Shown: positions 1-5,146 of the stretch, piece by piece
Numbering within the stretch: the stretch's first letter is position 1
Layout: every line of letters starts with the position of its first letter
Origin: Acidianus hospitalis
GTDB taxonomy: Archaea; Thermoproteota; Thermoprotei_A; Sulfolobales; Sulfolobaceae
Reading direction: 5' to 3'
Assembly: GCA_003086435.1 (NCBI GenBank)
Contig: QEFD01000009.1
Location: forward strand, 1-5,375
DNA: 5,375 nucleotides
Notes under the pieces: model-generated
Databases searched by the model: none
What the model was told of the DNA's origin: nothing
What the model saw: only the letters and a program-made list of their open reading frames with translations
Translations under genes and position numbers: made by a program

Positions 1-267
1 ATAGTGTGTGGTTTCCTCTACAACATTGGTATATTTGGTATATTAGGTATATGTGGAGATTTTATAGTGTTTTGGATTTTAGAGCTCTGGCTATCTTACA
101 CTTTCTTTCACCTTAAATTTAAGATTAGCCTTGAGGACTGGTTAGCAATATTATCTGCAGTAGGCCTAATTCTTCAAATAATCTATCCATATTCAGTGCT
201 TATTTTCGCATCTATATGGATATTTTCAGGAGTAGTGTCAATGGTGAGGGCTTATGGAAAACCTTAA
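1..267 (+). CDS. Small hydrophobic membrane protein, probably 5'-partial
   Basis: I do not recognise a family. The frame is open to the left edge, so the true start may lie outside the window; the first start codon inside it is GTG at 4, giving 87 residues. Counting from that codon, the protein is almost wholly hydrophobic: residues 4-35 form one or two membrane segments (with D19 and E27 inside), a short polar stretch follows at 36-45 (HLKFKISLED), and residues 46-61 and 63-81 look like two more helices before a short basic tail. Residues 9-18 read GIFGILGICG, a small-residue pattern made by three near-identical 9-base repeats. Its last 14 bases overlap the next gene, a winged-helix regulator, so the two are co-transcribed. 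By inference it may be a membrane partner or sensor for that regulator; nothing in the sequence proves this. Confidence 0.7.
   Translation: MVCGFLYNIGIFGILGICGDFIVFWILELWLSYTFFHLKFKISLEDWLAILSAVGLILQIIYPYSVLIFASIWIFSGVVSMVRAYGKP
28..54 (+). repeat. Three 9-base in-frame tandem repeats (GGTATATNN)
   Basis: Bases 28-36, 37-45 and 46-54 all begin GGTATAT and differ only in the last two bases. Each encodes Gly-Ile-X, giving GIF-GIL-GIC in the first membrane segment of the small membrane protein. This may be a helix-packing motif with biased codons rather than a real sequence duplication. Confidence 0.5.
243..248 (+). promoter_or_regulatory. Ribosome binding site GGTGAG for the winged-helix regulator
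   Basis: GGTGAG ends five bases before the ATG at 254 and matches the archaeal Shine-Dalgarno core GGTGA. It lies inside the upstream membrane-protein gene and fixes the regulator start at 254, consistent with translation as an internal gene of an operon. Confidence 0.7.
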
Positions 268-622
268 AGAATTGATGGAGATTTTATCAGATCCGATATT
301 TTCATCACCCATTAGAGTAGGTATATTACTGGCCTTAACGGGAATAAAAACAATAACATTTAGCGAATTGCAAAAGAACTTGGGGATAAACAAATCCACC
401 TTATCTGTTAATCTGAAAATTTTGGAGAATAATGGATTGATTGAAATAAAAACTAAATTCTTTAAAGATAGGCCCAGAGAGGTAATAGTAATAACTGAAA
501 AGGGAAAGAAACTTGTAGAAAAGTACCTTGAAGCGATCTTAAAGTATAAAGAAATTATTGAAGAAAATAATAATGAAAATATTAAAATTATTGAAGAAAA
601 TAATAATGAAAATATTAAATAA
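254..622 (+). CDS. Winged-helix DNA-binding transcriptional regulator (HTH_34/MarR-ArsR-like)
   Basis: This is a cytoplasmic DNA-binding protein of 122 residues. Residues about 17-30 form the first helix (SSPIRVGILLALTG), 35-43 the second (TFSELQKNL), and 46-60 the recognition helix (NKSTLSVNLKILENN). Residues 61-81 (GLIEIKTKFFKDRPREVIVIT) form the beta wing, and 82-100 a C-terminal helix likely to serve dimerisation. This order fits the small archaeal winged-helix regulators grouped as HTH_34, related to the MarR and ArsR types. Start ATG 254 is chosen for the GGTGAG site five bases upstream. No cysteine cluster or ligand domain is visible, so the signal is unknown. The tail (residues 101-122) is an acidic, Asn-rich 11-residue unit, IIEENNNENIK, present twice by exact DNA duplication. 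Regulation of its own operon or of the ABC genes downstream is inference only. Confidence 0.85.
   Translation: MENLKELMEILSDPIFSSPIRVGILLALTGIKTITFSELQKNLGINKSTLSVNLKILENNGLIEIKTKFFKDRPREVIVITEKGKKLVEKYLEAILKYKEIIEENNNENIKIIEENNNENIK
554..619 (+). repeat. Perfect 33-base tandem duplication at the end of the regulator gene
   Basis: Bases 554-586 and 587-619 are identical. The unit is 11 codons, so the reading frame is kept, and the TAA stop follows at once at 620-622. It adds a second IIEENNNENIK to the C-terminus. Perfect identity including third codon positions points to a recent slippage-type event and a site likely to vary in copy number between strains. Confidence 0.95.
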
Positions 623-840
623 TATCCTGTGTTATGATTAAAATTTCCCGAGTAAGTAATCAAATACTCTCTAAGTCATATATTGCACTAAAATTGATAA
701 TAGCACTTATTGAAAGAAGAATCTCCTCAATAACGTAAAATATTCTATTAGTCAAAAATTTCTTGGGTACTATGCTATAAGAATTTTCCGATATAAATAA
801 TGAAATTCTCCTACTACGTTAAATCTGCATTTATTTTGGT

Positions 841-858
841 AGTTTAATTGTTTAAACT
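841..858 (+). promoter_or_regulatory. Inverted repeat upstream of the ABC ATPase TATA box (candidate operator)
   Basis: AGTTTAA at 841-847 and TTAAACT at 852-858 are exact inverted 7-base arms with a 4-base spacer. The centre lies about 24 bases before the TATA box centre and about 50 before the start codon, where archaeal activators or regulators often bind. The same GTTTA-N6-TAAACT pattern recurs before the permease gene at the same distance from its TATA box. Confidence 0.5.
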
Positions 859-869
859 TTCTTACGCGC

Positions 870-877
870 TTTTATAA
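870..877 (+). promoter_or_regulatory. TATA box of the ABC ATPase gene (leaderless promoter)
   Basis: TTTTATAA is centred about 25 bases before the GTG at 899, the spacing expected when transcription starts at or within a base or two of the start codon. No Shine-Dalgarno site is seen before 899, which fits a leaderless mRNA. The bases just upstream (ACGCGC) are a possible BRE. Confidence 0.65.
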
Positions 878-898
878 TTCTAAGGACATCATTTACTT

Positions 899-1780
899 GT
901 GATATTGCTAAATAATGTTACAAAAGTAGTGGACCACAAGACTATATTAAGTAATGTAAGTTTTAATGTAAATAATTCGGAAATCGTGGGCTATGTAGGT
1001 CCTAACGGTGCAGGAAAGACTACCACAATGAAGATAATAGTTGGCGTTTCTAGCCCTTCTTCTGGGGATGTTGAAATAGATGGTTACAGTATAGTTAAAG
1101 AAAAGAGTAAGGCTCAGAGCATGATTGGTTGGGTCCCTGAAGTAACTAACTTCGACGAAAACGAGAAGGCTATAAATTATTTCTATTATATAGCATCTTT
1201 TTACAATATAGATAAGGGAGAAGCTAAAAAGATTGCAGAGGATTTATTTTCACTAGTCGGGCTAGAAGGGAGAGAAAATCAGAAAATAAAGACTTTTTCT
1301 CAAGGTATGAAGAGGAGATTTGCATTAGCCTTAAGTTTAATTAATAATCCTAGAAATTTAATACTTGACGAACCACAGAACGGGTTAGATCCTCAAGGTA
1401 TGAAGCTAGTTAGAGAACTATTAATTAGAATGAAGAATAAAGGCTGTGCTATACTTTTCTCATCTCATTTATTAGGAGAAATGGAGAAGATAGCTGATAG
1501 GATAGTATTTATTAACAAAGGGAAAATAGTTAAGGAAGTCAAGAATAAGGAACTTTCTGGAGTAATTAGGATCGTACTGAAAGAAGCTAACCAAGATATT
1601 CTAAAGAAAGTTAATGAGATAGGAGACGTTAAGATTAAGGGTAACGTAATCTATTTGAAAGAAGGTGCGGATTTAGAAGATATAATTAAGTTGATAGGTA
1701 GGAACAACATAATAGAACTAAAACAGTCTTATGACTTAGAGGAATTATTCAGCTCAATATATGGCCTAGATGAAGGATAG
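899..1780 (+). CDS. ABC-2 type exporter, ATP-binding subunit (CcmA/NatA-like)
   Basis: This is the cytoplasmic ATPase that powers an ABC-2 type exporter; 293 residues, the usual length for COG1131-type subunits. Motifs in order: Walker A GPNGAGKT at 34-41; Q-loop region IGWVPE at 76-81, with Glu81 where classic importers have Gln, as is common in this family; signature FSQGMKRR at 133-140; Walker B LILDEP at 154-159, catalytic Glu158; D-loop GLDP at 162-165; switch His190. Everything needed for ATP hydrolysis is intact. Residues about 215-293 form the variable C-terminal region. GTG at 899 is chosen because MILLNNVTKVV is a normal beginning for the fold and a TATA box sits about 25 bases upstream. 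The likely partner is the permease at 2085-3416, separated by 300 bases and its own promoter but sharing a promoter element. The substrate cannot be told from sequence; lipid, drug or peptide export are all possible. Confidence 0.93.
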   Translation: MILLNNVTKVVDHKTILSNVSFNVNNSEIVGYVGPNGAGKTTTMKIIVGVSSPSSGDVEIDGYSIVKEKSKAQSMIGWVPEVTNFDENEKAINYFYYIASFYNIDKGEAKKIAEDLFSLVGLEGRENQKIKTFSQGMKRRFALALSLINNPRNLILDEPQNGLDPQGMKLVRELLIRMKNKGCAILFSSHLLGEMEKIADRIVFINKGKIVKEVKNKELSGVIRIVLKEANQDILKKVNEIGDVKIKGNVIYLKEGADLEDIIKLIGRNNIIELKQSYDLEELFSSIYGLDEG

Positions 1781-1806
1781 TATAAATTACAATAAATAGA
1801 AAATAA

Positions 1807-1839
1807 ATTTTTCTTATGGTATTTGTATTCTTTCTCTAT
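1807..1839 (+). terminator. T-rich terminator after the ABC ATPase gene
   Basis: TTTTTCTT at 1808-1815 begins 28 bases after the stop codon and is followed by a second pyrimidine-rich tract at 1826-1839. This matches the oligo-T termination typical of Sulfolobales and resembles the other terminators in this window. No stem-loop is needed. Confidence 0.5.
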
Positions 1840-2024
1840 AATTTAGATATTTCTTGTCTTCTTATGTCAAAGGATTTTACTTTTAATTACATTTTAGATT
1901 TAAATTTAGATTATTTTCGAGACTAATAAATTACGTAAAAAGTGAACGTTATGAGTTTGCTTATTTGGAGCGGATATACAGCTAATTAATATTTCATTAC
2001 TAGATATTTTTCATTTTTAAATAC

Positions 2025-2042
2025 TGTTTATAGAATTAAACT
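2025..2042 (+). promoter_or_regulatory. Inverted repeat upstream of the permease TATA box, matching the one before the ATPase
   Basis: GTTTA at 2026-2030 and TAAAC at 2037-2041 are inverted arms with a 6-base spacer, the same arms and spacing as at 842-857. The following bases are also alike (TAAACTATCTTCC at 2037-2049 against TAAACTTTCTTAC at 853-865). Both elements sit in the same phase to their TATA boxes, an offset of exactly 1184 bases for repeat and TATA alike. Confidence 0.5.
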
Positions 2043-2053
2043 ATCTTCCATTT

Positions 2054-2061
2054 CTATATAT
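2054..2061 (+). promoter_or_regulatory. TATA box of the permease gene (leaderless promoter)
   Basis: CTATATAT is centred about 27 bases before the ATG at 2085. Transcription would start at about 2083-2085, giving a leaderless or nearly leaderless mRNA. No Shine-Dalgarno site precedes the start codon. A weaker alternative AT box lies near 2027-2033. Confidence 0.55.
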
Positions 2062-2084
2062 GTGATACTAGTAAAAGATGATTG

Positions 2085-3416
2085 ATGCATATGAGTGGAT
2101 TCATTTATGAAATTAAGAAGGGAATTGCTAATAGGACTTTTATAATATTTCTGCTAATTTTTTTAGCAATCTCGATAGCTACTAGCCTACACGCTGTACA
2201 AATGTATTATTCAAAATCTAATAGGGACATTAATTTTATAGCGCTAACAACTCCTGAAGGTGATAAATTCTTAATAAGAGGATTTGTTTCATTTAAAAAT
2301 GAACCTGCATATAATGCCAAAATTATAATAGGAAACATTACATTAACCACAAATAAACAAGGATTTTTTATTGGATTAATAAACCATGAAAGCAAAATAA
2401 AGGTTAAATATGATGGTATGGTCGAATGTATTAATTTTTCACAAGTTATAATTAGCCAAGCTAGTAGATACGTATATTCTATTAGTTGCCAAAATAACGG
2501 AATAGTTTCCGAAATACTTAATTATACACCACAAACTGGAGAAGCTGATATGATAATTATTACGTCATCTCCAGGGATAGTTTACTATAATGTATCTCAT
2601 CCGAACGTAACAGTTAATTTTGGAGCTTCGGTTTGCGGCAAATTGCCAAATGATTTAACCTTTAAGAAACTAGGTTATGTGAATTTCACTGCTGAAATCC
2701 CAGTACATTTACCATATGGACCTTCTTATGTTGTGCTAAAGGAATGTAATGAAACTTCGGTAGATATATTCGAACCTATAAACTTATATAAATATGACGT
2801 GATATTTATTACATCTGGAGCACTAGGACTATTTTCCGCCTTCTTCCCAATTATTATAAGTTATGAGGCCTCAACGTTATTTACTAGAGAATTAGACATG
2901 GGACTCTTTACATATTTACTTTCAAAACCTATAGGTAAGGTTAAATTATTTTTAAGGAGAGTTGGAGTCGGGTTATTGTCGTCTGTAATAGCGTCTTCCG
3001 CGATCTTTCTGGTTGCTGAGATAATTCTGTTAATTTATAAAGCATTTTACTTGCCATTTCTGTACTATTGGTTTGGAGAAATAATGGCATTTACTGGATA
3101 TTTTATGCTTATTATTACAATATCTGTCTTTGTAAGACAGAGTAATATTGTGAACGGTGTATCGGTATTAATCTATATAATTTCACTATTCATGATATTT
3201 ATAGCATCACCAGTATTCTTTAACGGTTCGCTACACGCTCAGGAAATTCTCAGTTATTTAAATCCGCTAGGTGCTATAGCTTTAGCAATATATCAGATTC
3301 CATTAGATGCAGCCTACGGTACTGTGCCATTATCTTTCTTTTTGTTAGACGCTATAGGATGGATAGCCGTGCTTTTAGTACTGTCAGTATTAAGATTTAA
3401 AAAGCTAGAGCTATAA
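2085..3416 (+). CDS. ABC-2 family permease with large glycosylated-looking extracytoplasmic domain
   Basis: This is the probable membrane subunit of an ABC-2 type exporter, partner of the ATPase at 899-1780. With ATG 2085 it has 443 residues, longer than simple ABC-2 permeases. TTG 2082 and ATG 2091 are in frame; 2085 best fits a leaderless start. TM1 is at about 18-35, an outer loop at 36-237, TM2 at 238-259, TM3 at 296-318, TM4 at 330-350, TM5 at 356-379 and TM6 at 415-436. The TM1-TM2 loop carries seven N-glycosylation sequons (N84, N117, N146, N169, N174, N200, N222) and four cysteines (C115, C135, C184, C221), fitting an extracellular, disulfide-bonded domain. Residues 63-115 (IRGFVSF...EPAYNAK...TTNKQGFF...VKYDG) resemble a carboxypeptidase-regulatory, transthyretin-like fold. 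The acidic-basic stretch after TM2 (YEASTLFTRELDMGLFTYLLSKP) is typical of ABC-2 permeases. Substrate is unknown. Confidence 0.85.
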   Translation: MHMSGFIYEIKKGIANRTFIIFLLIFLAISIATSLHAVQMYYSKSNRDINFIALTTPEGDKFLIRGFVSFKNEPAYNAKIIIGNITLTTNKQGFFIGLINHESKIKVKYDGMVECINFSQVIISQASRYVYSISCQNNGIVSEILNYTPQTGEADMIIITSSPGIVYYNVSHPNVTVNFGASVCGKLPNDLTFKKLGYVNFTAEIPVHLPYGPSYVVLKECNETSVDIFEPINLYKYDVIFITSGALGLFSAFFPIIISYEASTLFTRELDMGLFTYLLSKPIGKVKLFLRRVGVGLLSSVIASSAIFLVAEIILLIYKAFYLPFLYYWFGEIMAFTGYFMLIITISVFVRQSNIVNGVSVLIYIISLFMIFIASPVFFNGSLHAQEILSYLNPLGAIALAIYQIPLDAAYGTVPLSFFLLDAIGWIAVLLVLSVLRFKKLEL

Positions 3417-3452
3417 GACTCCACGATATTCTAGATGCGTATAAAACTATTA

Positions 3453-3489
3453 GAAAAGAAAAAGAGATTGATTGAGTATTTTTCTTTTC
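3453..3489. terminator. Shared bidirectional terminator with an 11-base inverted repeat
   Basis: GAAAAGAAAAA at 3453-3463 and TTTTTCTTTTC at 3479-3489 are exact inverted repeats with a 15-base loop. Each strand therefore has its own TTTTTCTTTTC tract downstream of a stop: the + strand one serves the permease (stop 3416), the - strand one serves citrate synthase (stop at 3497). The + strand pyrimidine run continues to about 3500 and overlaps the citrate synthase stop codon. Confidence 0.6.
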
Positions 3490-3496
3490 CTTCCTT

Positions 3497-4630
3497 TTAT
3501 TCTCTATATTTTAATGGAACGAAATCCCTCTTTATTGGTCCAACATATAAAGCTCTAGGCCTAATTAATCTATGTTGTTCCTCAACGTATTCTATTATGT
3601 GAGCAAGCCATCCCAAAACCCTGGATAACGCAAATAAGGTAGTATACATATACTCAGGAAATCCGAGAGAGTAAAATACTATCCCTGAATAGAAGTCAAC
3701 GTTAGGATAAATTCTCTTCTCGGCAAAGTGTTTAATTCCCAATTCCTCCAGCTTTGTAGCTATCCTTAAGTACTTCTTTGCCTCGGGGGTTTTCGCAATT
3801 TCTTCTGCATATTTCTTGAATATTTTTGCCCTAGGATCGTAAGTCTTGTAAACTCTATGACCGAAGCCCATTAGTCTGTTCTTTTCCTTAATTATCTTTT
3901 TATCAAACCATTCTTCAACCTTACTTTCGTCTCCTATCTCCTTGAGTTGTTCAAACGTAGCCTCTGCTGCACCTCCGTGAAGAGGACCCTTAAGTGCCGC
4001 CAAGGCTGAAACCATGCAGGAATACATGTCGGAAAGAGTTGATGCAGTCACCAATGCCGCAGTAGTTGATGCAGGGACTTCGTGGTCTGCATAAATTATT
4101 AGCGTAGCGTTCATCGCTTTCACTTCCTCATCTGAAGGCTTCCTTGAGAATGCAGTTTCTAGGAAAGTCCTTGCATAACTGTCCGAAGGCTCTGGTAATC
4201 TAGGCTTCATTCCTTCTTTTATCCTATAAATATTGGAAACTAGGGTAGAAGTCTTGGCTATTATTTCTATAGCCCTCCATTTGTTTTCGTCCTTCTTCCA
4301 AGGATAATTGTAAAATGAACTCAGCATACTAAATGCAGTCTCCAACATCCCTACTGCATCAGCGTCGTGAGGAAGCTTTTCTAAGACCTCAAATACTTGA
4401 TAAGGTACGTTATAGCTTTCGTTTATCTTTTCCTTTATCTTTTGTAACTGAGAAGCTGAAGGCAAATCTCCGAAGAGCATGAGGTGAATTATTTCTTCAT
4501 ATTCGCAGTTTTCCACCAAATCGTTAATGTCATACCCTCCGTAACGTAAAATCCCTGCCTCTCCGTCAATGTAAGTAAGTGACGTAGTCTTTATGAAAAC
4601 GTTTTCTAAGCCTTTACTTACTTCACTCAT
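3497..4630 (-). CDS. gltA: Citrate synthase
   Basis: The enzyme condenses acetyl-CoA with oxaloacetate to citrate, the entry step of the citric acid cycle, in the cytoplasm, usually as a dimer in archaea. The start is ATG 4630 (377 residues): GGAAGTGA, one mismatch from the full archaeal Shine-Dalgarno GGAGGTGA, lies five bases upstream, and the product then begins MSEVSKGLENV like known Sulfolobus enzymes. The in-frame GTG at 4639 is rejected for this reason. Active-site residues are all present: His218 in GPLHGGA, His258 in GFGHRVYK, Asp312 in NVDFYSG; also His183 in DHEVPAS, the EYVEEQ segment and the RPRALY segment near the C-terminus. The length is that of the short archaeal/type I enzyme. 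It follows a CBS-domain gene with one base between stop and start, so translation is probably coupled. Activity on propionyl-CoA (2-methylcitrate synthase) cannot be excluded. Confidence 0.97.
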   Translation of the reverse strand: MSEVSKGLENVFIKTTSLTYIDGEAGILRYGGYDINDLVENCEYEEIIHLMLFGDLPSASQLQKIKEKINESYNVPYQVFEVLEKLPHDADAVGMLETAFSMLSSFYNYPWKKDENKWRAIEIIAKTSTLVSNIYRIKEGMKPRLPEPSDSYARTFLETAFSRKPSDEEVKAMNATLIIYADHEVPASTTAALVTASTLSDMYSCMVSALAALKGPLHGGAAEATFEQLKEIGDESKVEEWFDKKIIKEKNRLMGFGHRVYKTYDPRAKIFKKYAEEIAKTPEAKKYLRIATKLEELGIKHFAEKRIYPNVDFYSGIVFYSLGFPEYMYTTLFALSRVLGWLAHIIEYVEEQHRLIRPRALYVGPIKRDFVPLKYRE

Positions 4631-4631
4631 T

Positions 4632-5054
4632 TTAATCACTTCCTAACCATTCTTCCTGCGAAACGTTAGCCAAAGCCTTTAGAACGTAACTTTCTCTGAT
4701 AAGGTCCCTAATTGATATTACGCCCTTGAAATTACCTTCTTTATCTATAACGACAAGATGCCTTATGTTATATTTGTTCATCTTCTCTGCAGCAGTATAA
4801 ATGCTGTCGTCCTCGAATACTGTAATTAAATCCATTGTTCCAACGTTCTCTATTTTCTCAGTAAGAGGAATTCCCTTTGCGAGAGCTCTTATTATGTCTC
4901 TTTCAGTAATTATACCAACAGGTTTCTCTTTATCAGTAATTATAACAGAGCCTATGTTCATTGAAGCCATTATCTTAACAACATCCTCTAACTTTGTTCC
5001 TTTTTCAGCTGTTACTGGCGTTTTAGATATTAGGAATTTAACTTTACTTGTCAT
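4632..5054 (-). CDS. Two-CBS-domain protein upstream of citrate synthase
   Basis: This is a stand-alone CBS pair (Bateman module) of 140 residues, a soluble protein type that usually binds adenine nucleotides or S-adenosylmethionine and acts as an energy or ligand sensor. CBS1 spans about 8-62, ending GIITERDIIRALAKG (47-61). CBS2 spans about 74-127, with NIRHLVVIDKEG (96-107) and GVISIRDLI (111-119). The T/S-x-x-D ribose-contact motif appears in both: T50-D53 and S114-D117. No catalytic or DNA-binding domain is attached. ATG 5054 is chosen because a TATA box lies about 28 bases upstream and no earlier in-frame start fits. The stop overlaps the ribosome binding region of citrate synthase, so the two are one operon. 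A role in sensing adenylate state for the citric acid cycle is inference; the partner is unknown. Confidence 0.9.
   Translation of the reverse strand: MTSKVKFLISKTPVTAEKGTKLEDVVKIMASMNIGSVIITDKEKPVGIITERDIIRALAKGIPLTEKIENVGTMDLITVFEDDSIYTAAEKMNKYNIRHLVVIDKEGNFKGVISIRDLIRESYVLKALANVSQEEWLGSD
4636..4643 (-). promoter_or_regulatory. Ribosome binding site GGAAGTGA deciding the citrate synthase start
   Basis: On the - strand, GGAAGTGA ends five bases before ATG 4630 and lies within the last codons of the CBS gene (Gly-Ser-Asp). It pairs with all but one base of the archaeal anti-Shine-Dalgarno. This supports ATG 4630 over GTG 4639, which would overlap the site. Confidence 0.75.
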
Positions 5055-5073
5055 AAATTATAATATACTTTTA

Positions 5074-5091
5074 GATAATTATAAAATTATC
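5074..5091 (-). promoter_or_regulatory. Promoter of the CBS-citrate synthase operon, with a palindrome over the TATA box
   Basis: On the - strand, TTTTATAA (5086 down to 5079) is centred about 28 bases before ATG 5054, giving a leaderless or nearly leaderless mRNA. The TATA box is embedded in an inverted repeat, GATAATT (5074-5080), spacer ATAA, AATTATC (5085-5091). A protein bound there would block TBP, so it could be a repressor site, but such AT-rich palindromes also arise by chance. Confidence 0.55.
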
Positions 5092-5128
5092 GCTAATTAA
5101 CTATTATAGGAATTATTTTATACTTAAT

Positions 5129-5146
5129 AAAAAGAAGGAAGAAAAA
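5129..5146 (-). terminator. Pyrimidine-rich terminator of the upstream CBS gene
   Basis: Reading the - strand from 5146 down to 5129 gives TTTTTCTTCCTTCTTTTT directly after the TAA stop at 5149-5147. It resembles the other TTTTTCTT terminators of the window and separates the partial CBS gene from the CBS-citrate synthase operon. Confidence 0.55.

Larger units (their letters stand above)
623..898 (+). other. Intergenic region without a convincing gene; holds the ABC ATPase promoter
   Basis: The region is AT-rich, and the only open frames seen are very short ones with no ribosome binding site. No TTTTTCTT-type terminator was found after the regulator stop, so some read-through towards the ABC ATPase gene is possible. 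The supported content is at the right end: an inverted repeat at 841-858 and a TATA box at 870-877, described separately. Confidence 0.6.
1781..2081 (+). other. Intergenic region of about 300 bases: terminator on the left, permease promoter on the right
   Basis: No gene-length open frame is supported here. The left part carries T-rich tracts (from 1807) expected of archaeal termination. The right part holds the inverted repeat at 2025-2042 and the TATA box at 2054-2061 that serve the permease gene. A 12-codon frame at 1951-1989 has no supporting signal. Bases between about 1870 and 2020 are plain AT-rich DNA in which I see nothing else. Confidence 0.6.

Noticed and set aside
238..663. Long - strand open frame opposite the winged-helix gene
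   Set aside because: It is the antisense shadow of a well-supported gene, is low in complexity (Ser/Ile/Leu/Phe-rich, repeated because of the 33-base duplication), and has no family resemblance.
634..738. 34-codon + strand frame just after the winged-helix gene
   Set aside because: It starts with ATG, but no ribosome binding site or recognisable domain supports it, and it is too short to separate from chance in AT-rich DNA.
1135..1143. Glu81 in place of the Q-loop glutamine of the ABC ATPase as a sign of inactivity
   Set aside because: Glu at this position is common in CcmA/NatA/DrrA-like ATPases, and Walker A, Walker B, signature and switch His are all intact.
1893..1912. Mirror-symmetric AGATTTAAATTTAGA in the gap between the ABC genes
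   Set aside because: It is a mirror repeat, not an inverted repeat, and is a simple AT-rich string with no positional link to a promoter.
1951..1989. 12-codon + strand frame between the ABC genes
   Set aside because: No clear promoter or ribosome binding site; this length is expected by chance.
2207..2395. - strand open frame of 62 codons inside the permease gene
   Set aside because: It lies antisense to the permease outer domain, with no ribosome binding site or promoter; a chance frame.
4631..4639. GTG 4639 as an upstream start for citrate synthase
   Set aside because: It would overlap the near-perfect ribosome binding site that sits five bases before ATG 4630, and the product from 4630 begins like known Sulfolobus citrate synthases.
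4801..5100. + strand open frame of 99 codons opposite the CBS gene
   Set aside because: It mirrors the CBS coding sequence on the other strand and runs through that gene's promoter; no recognisable protein.
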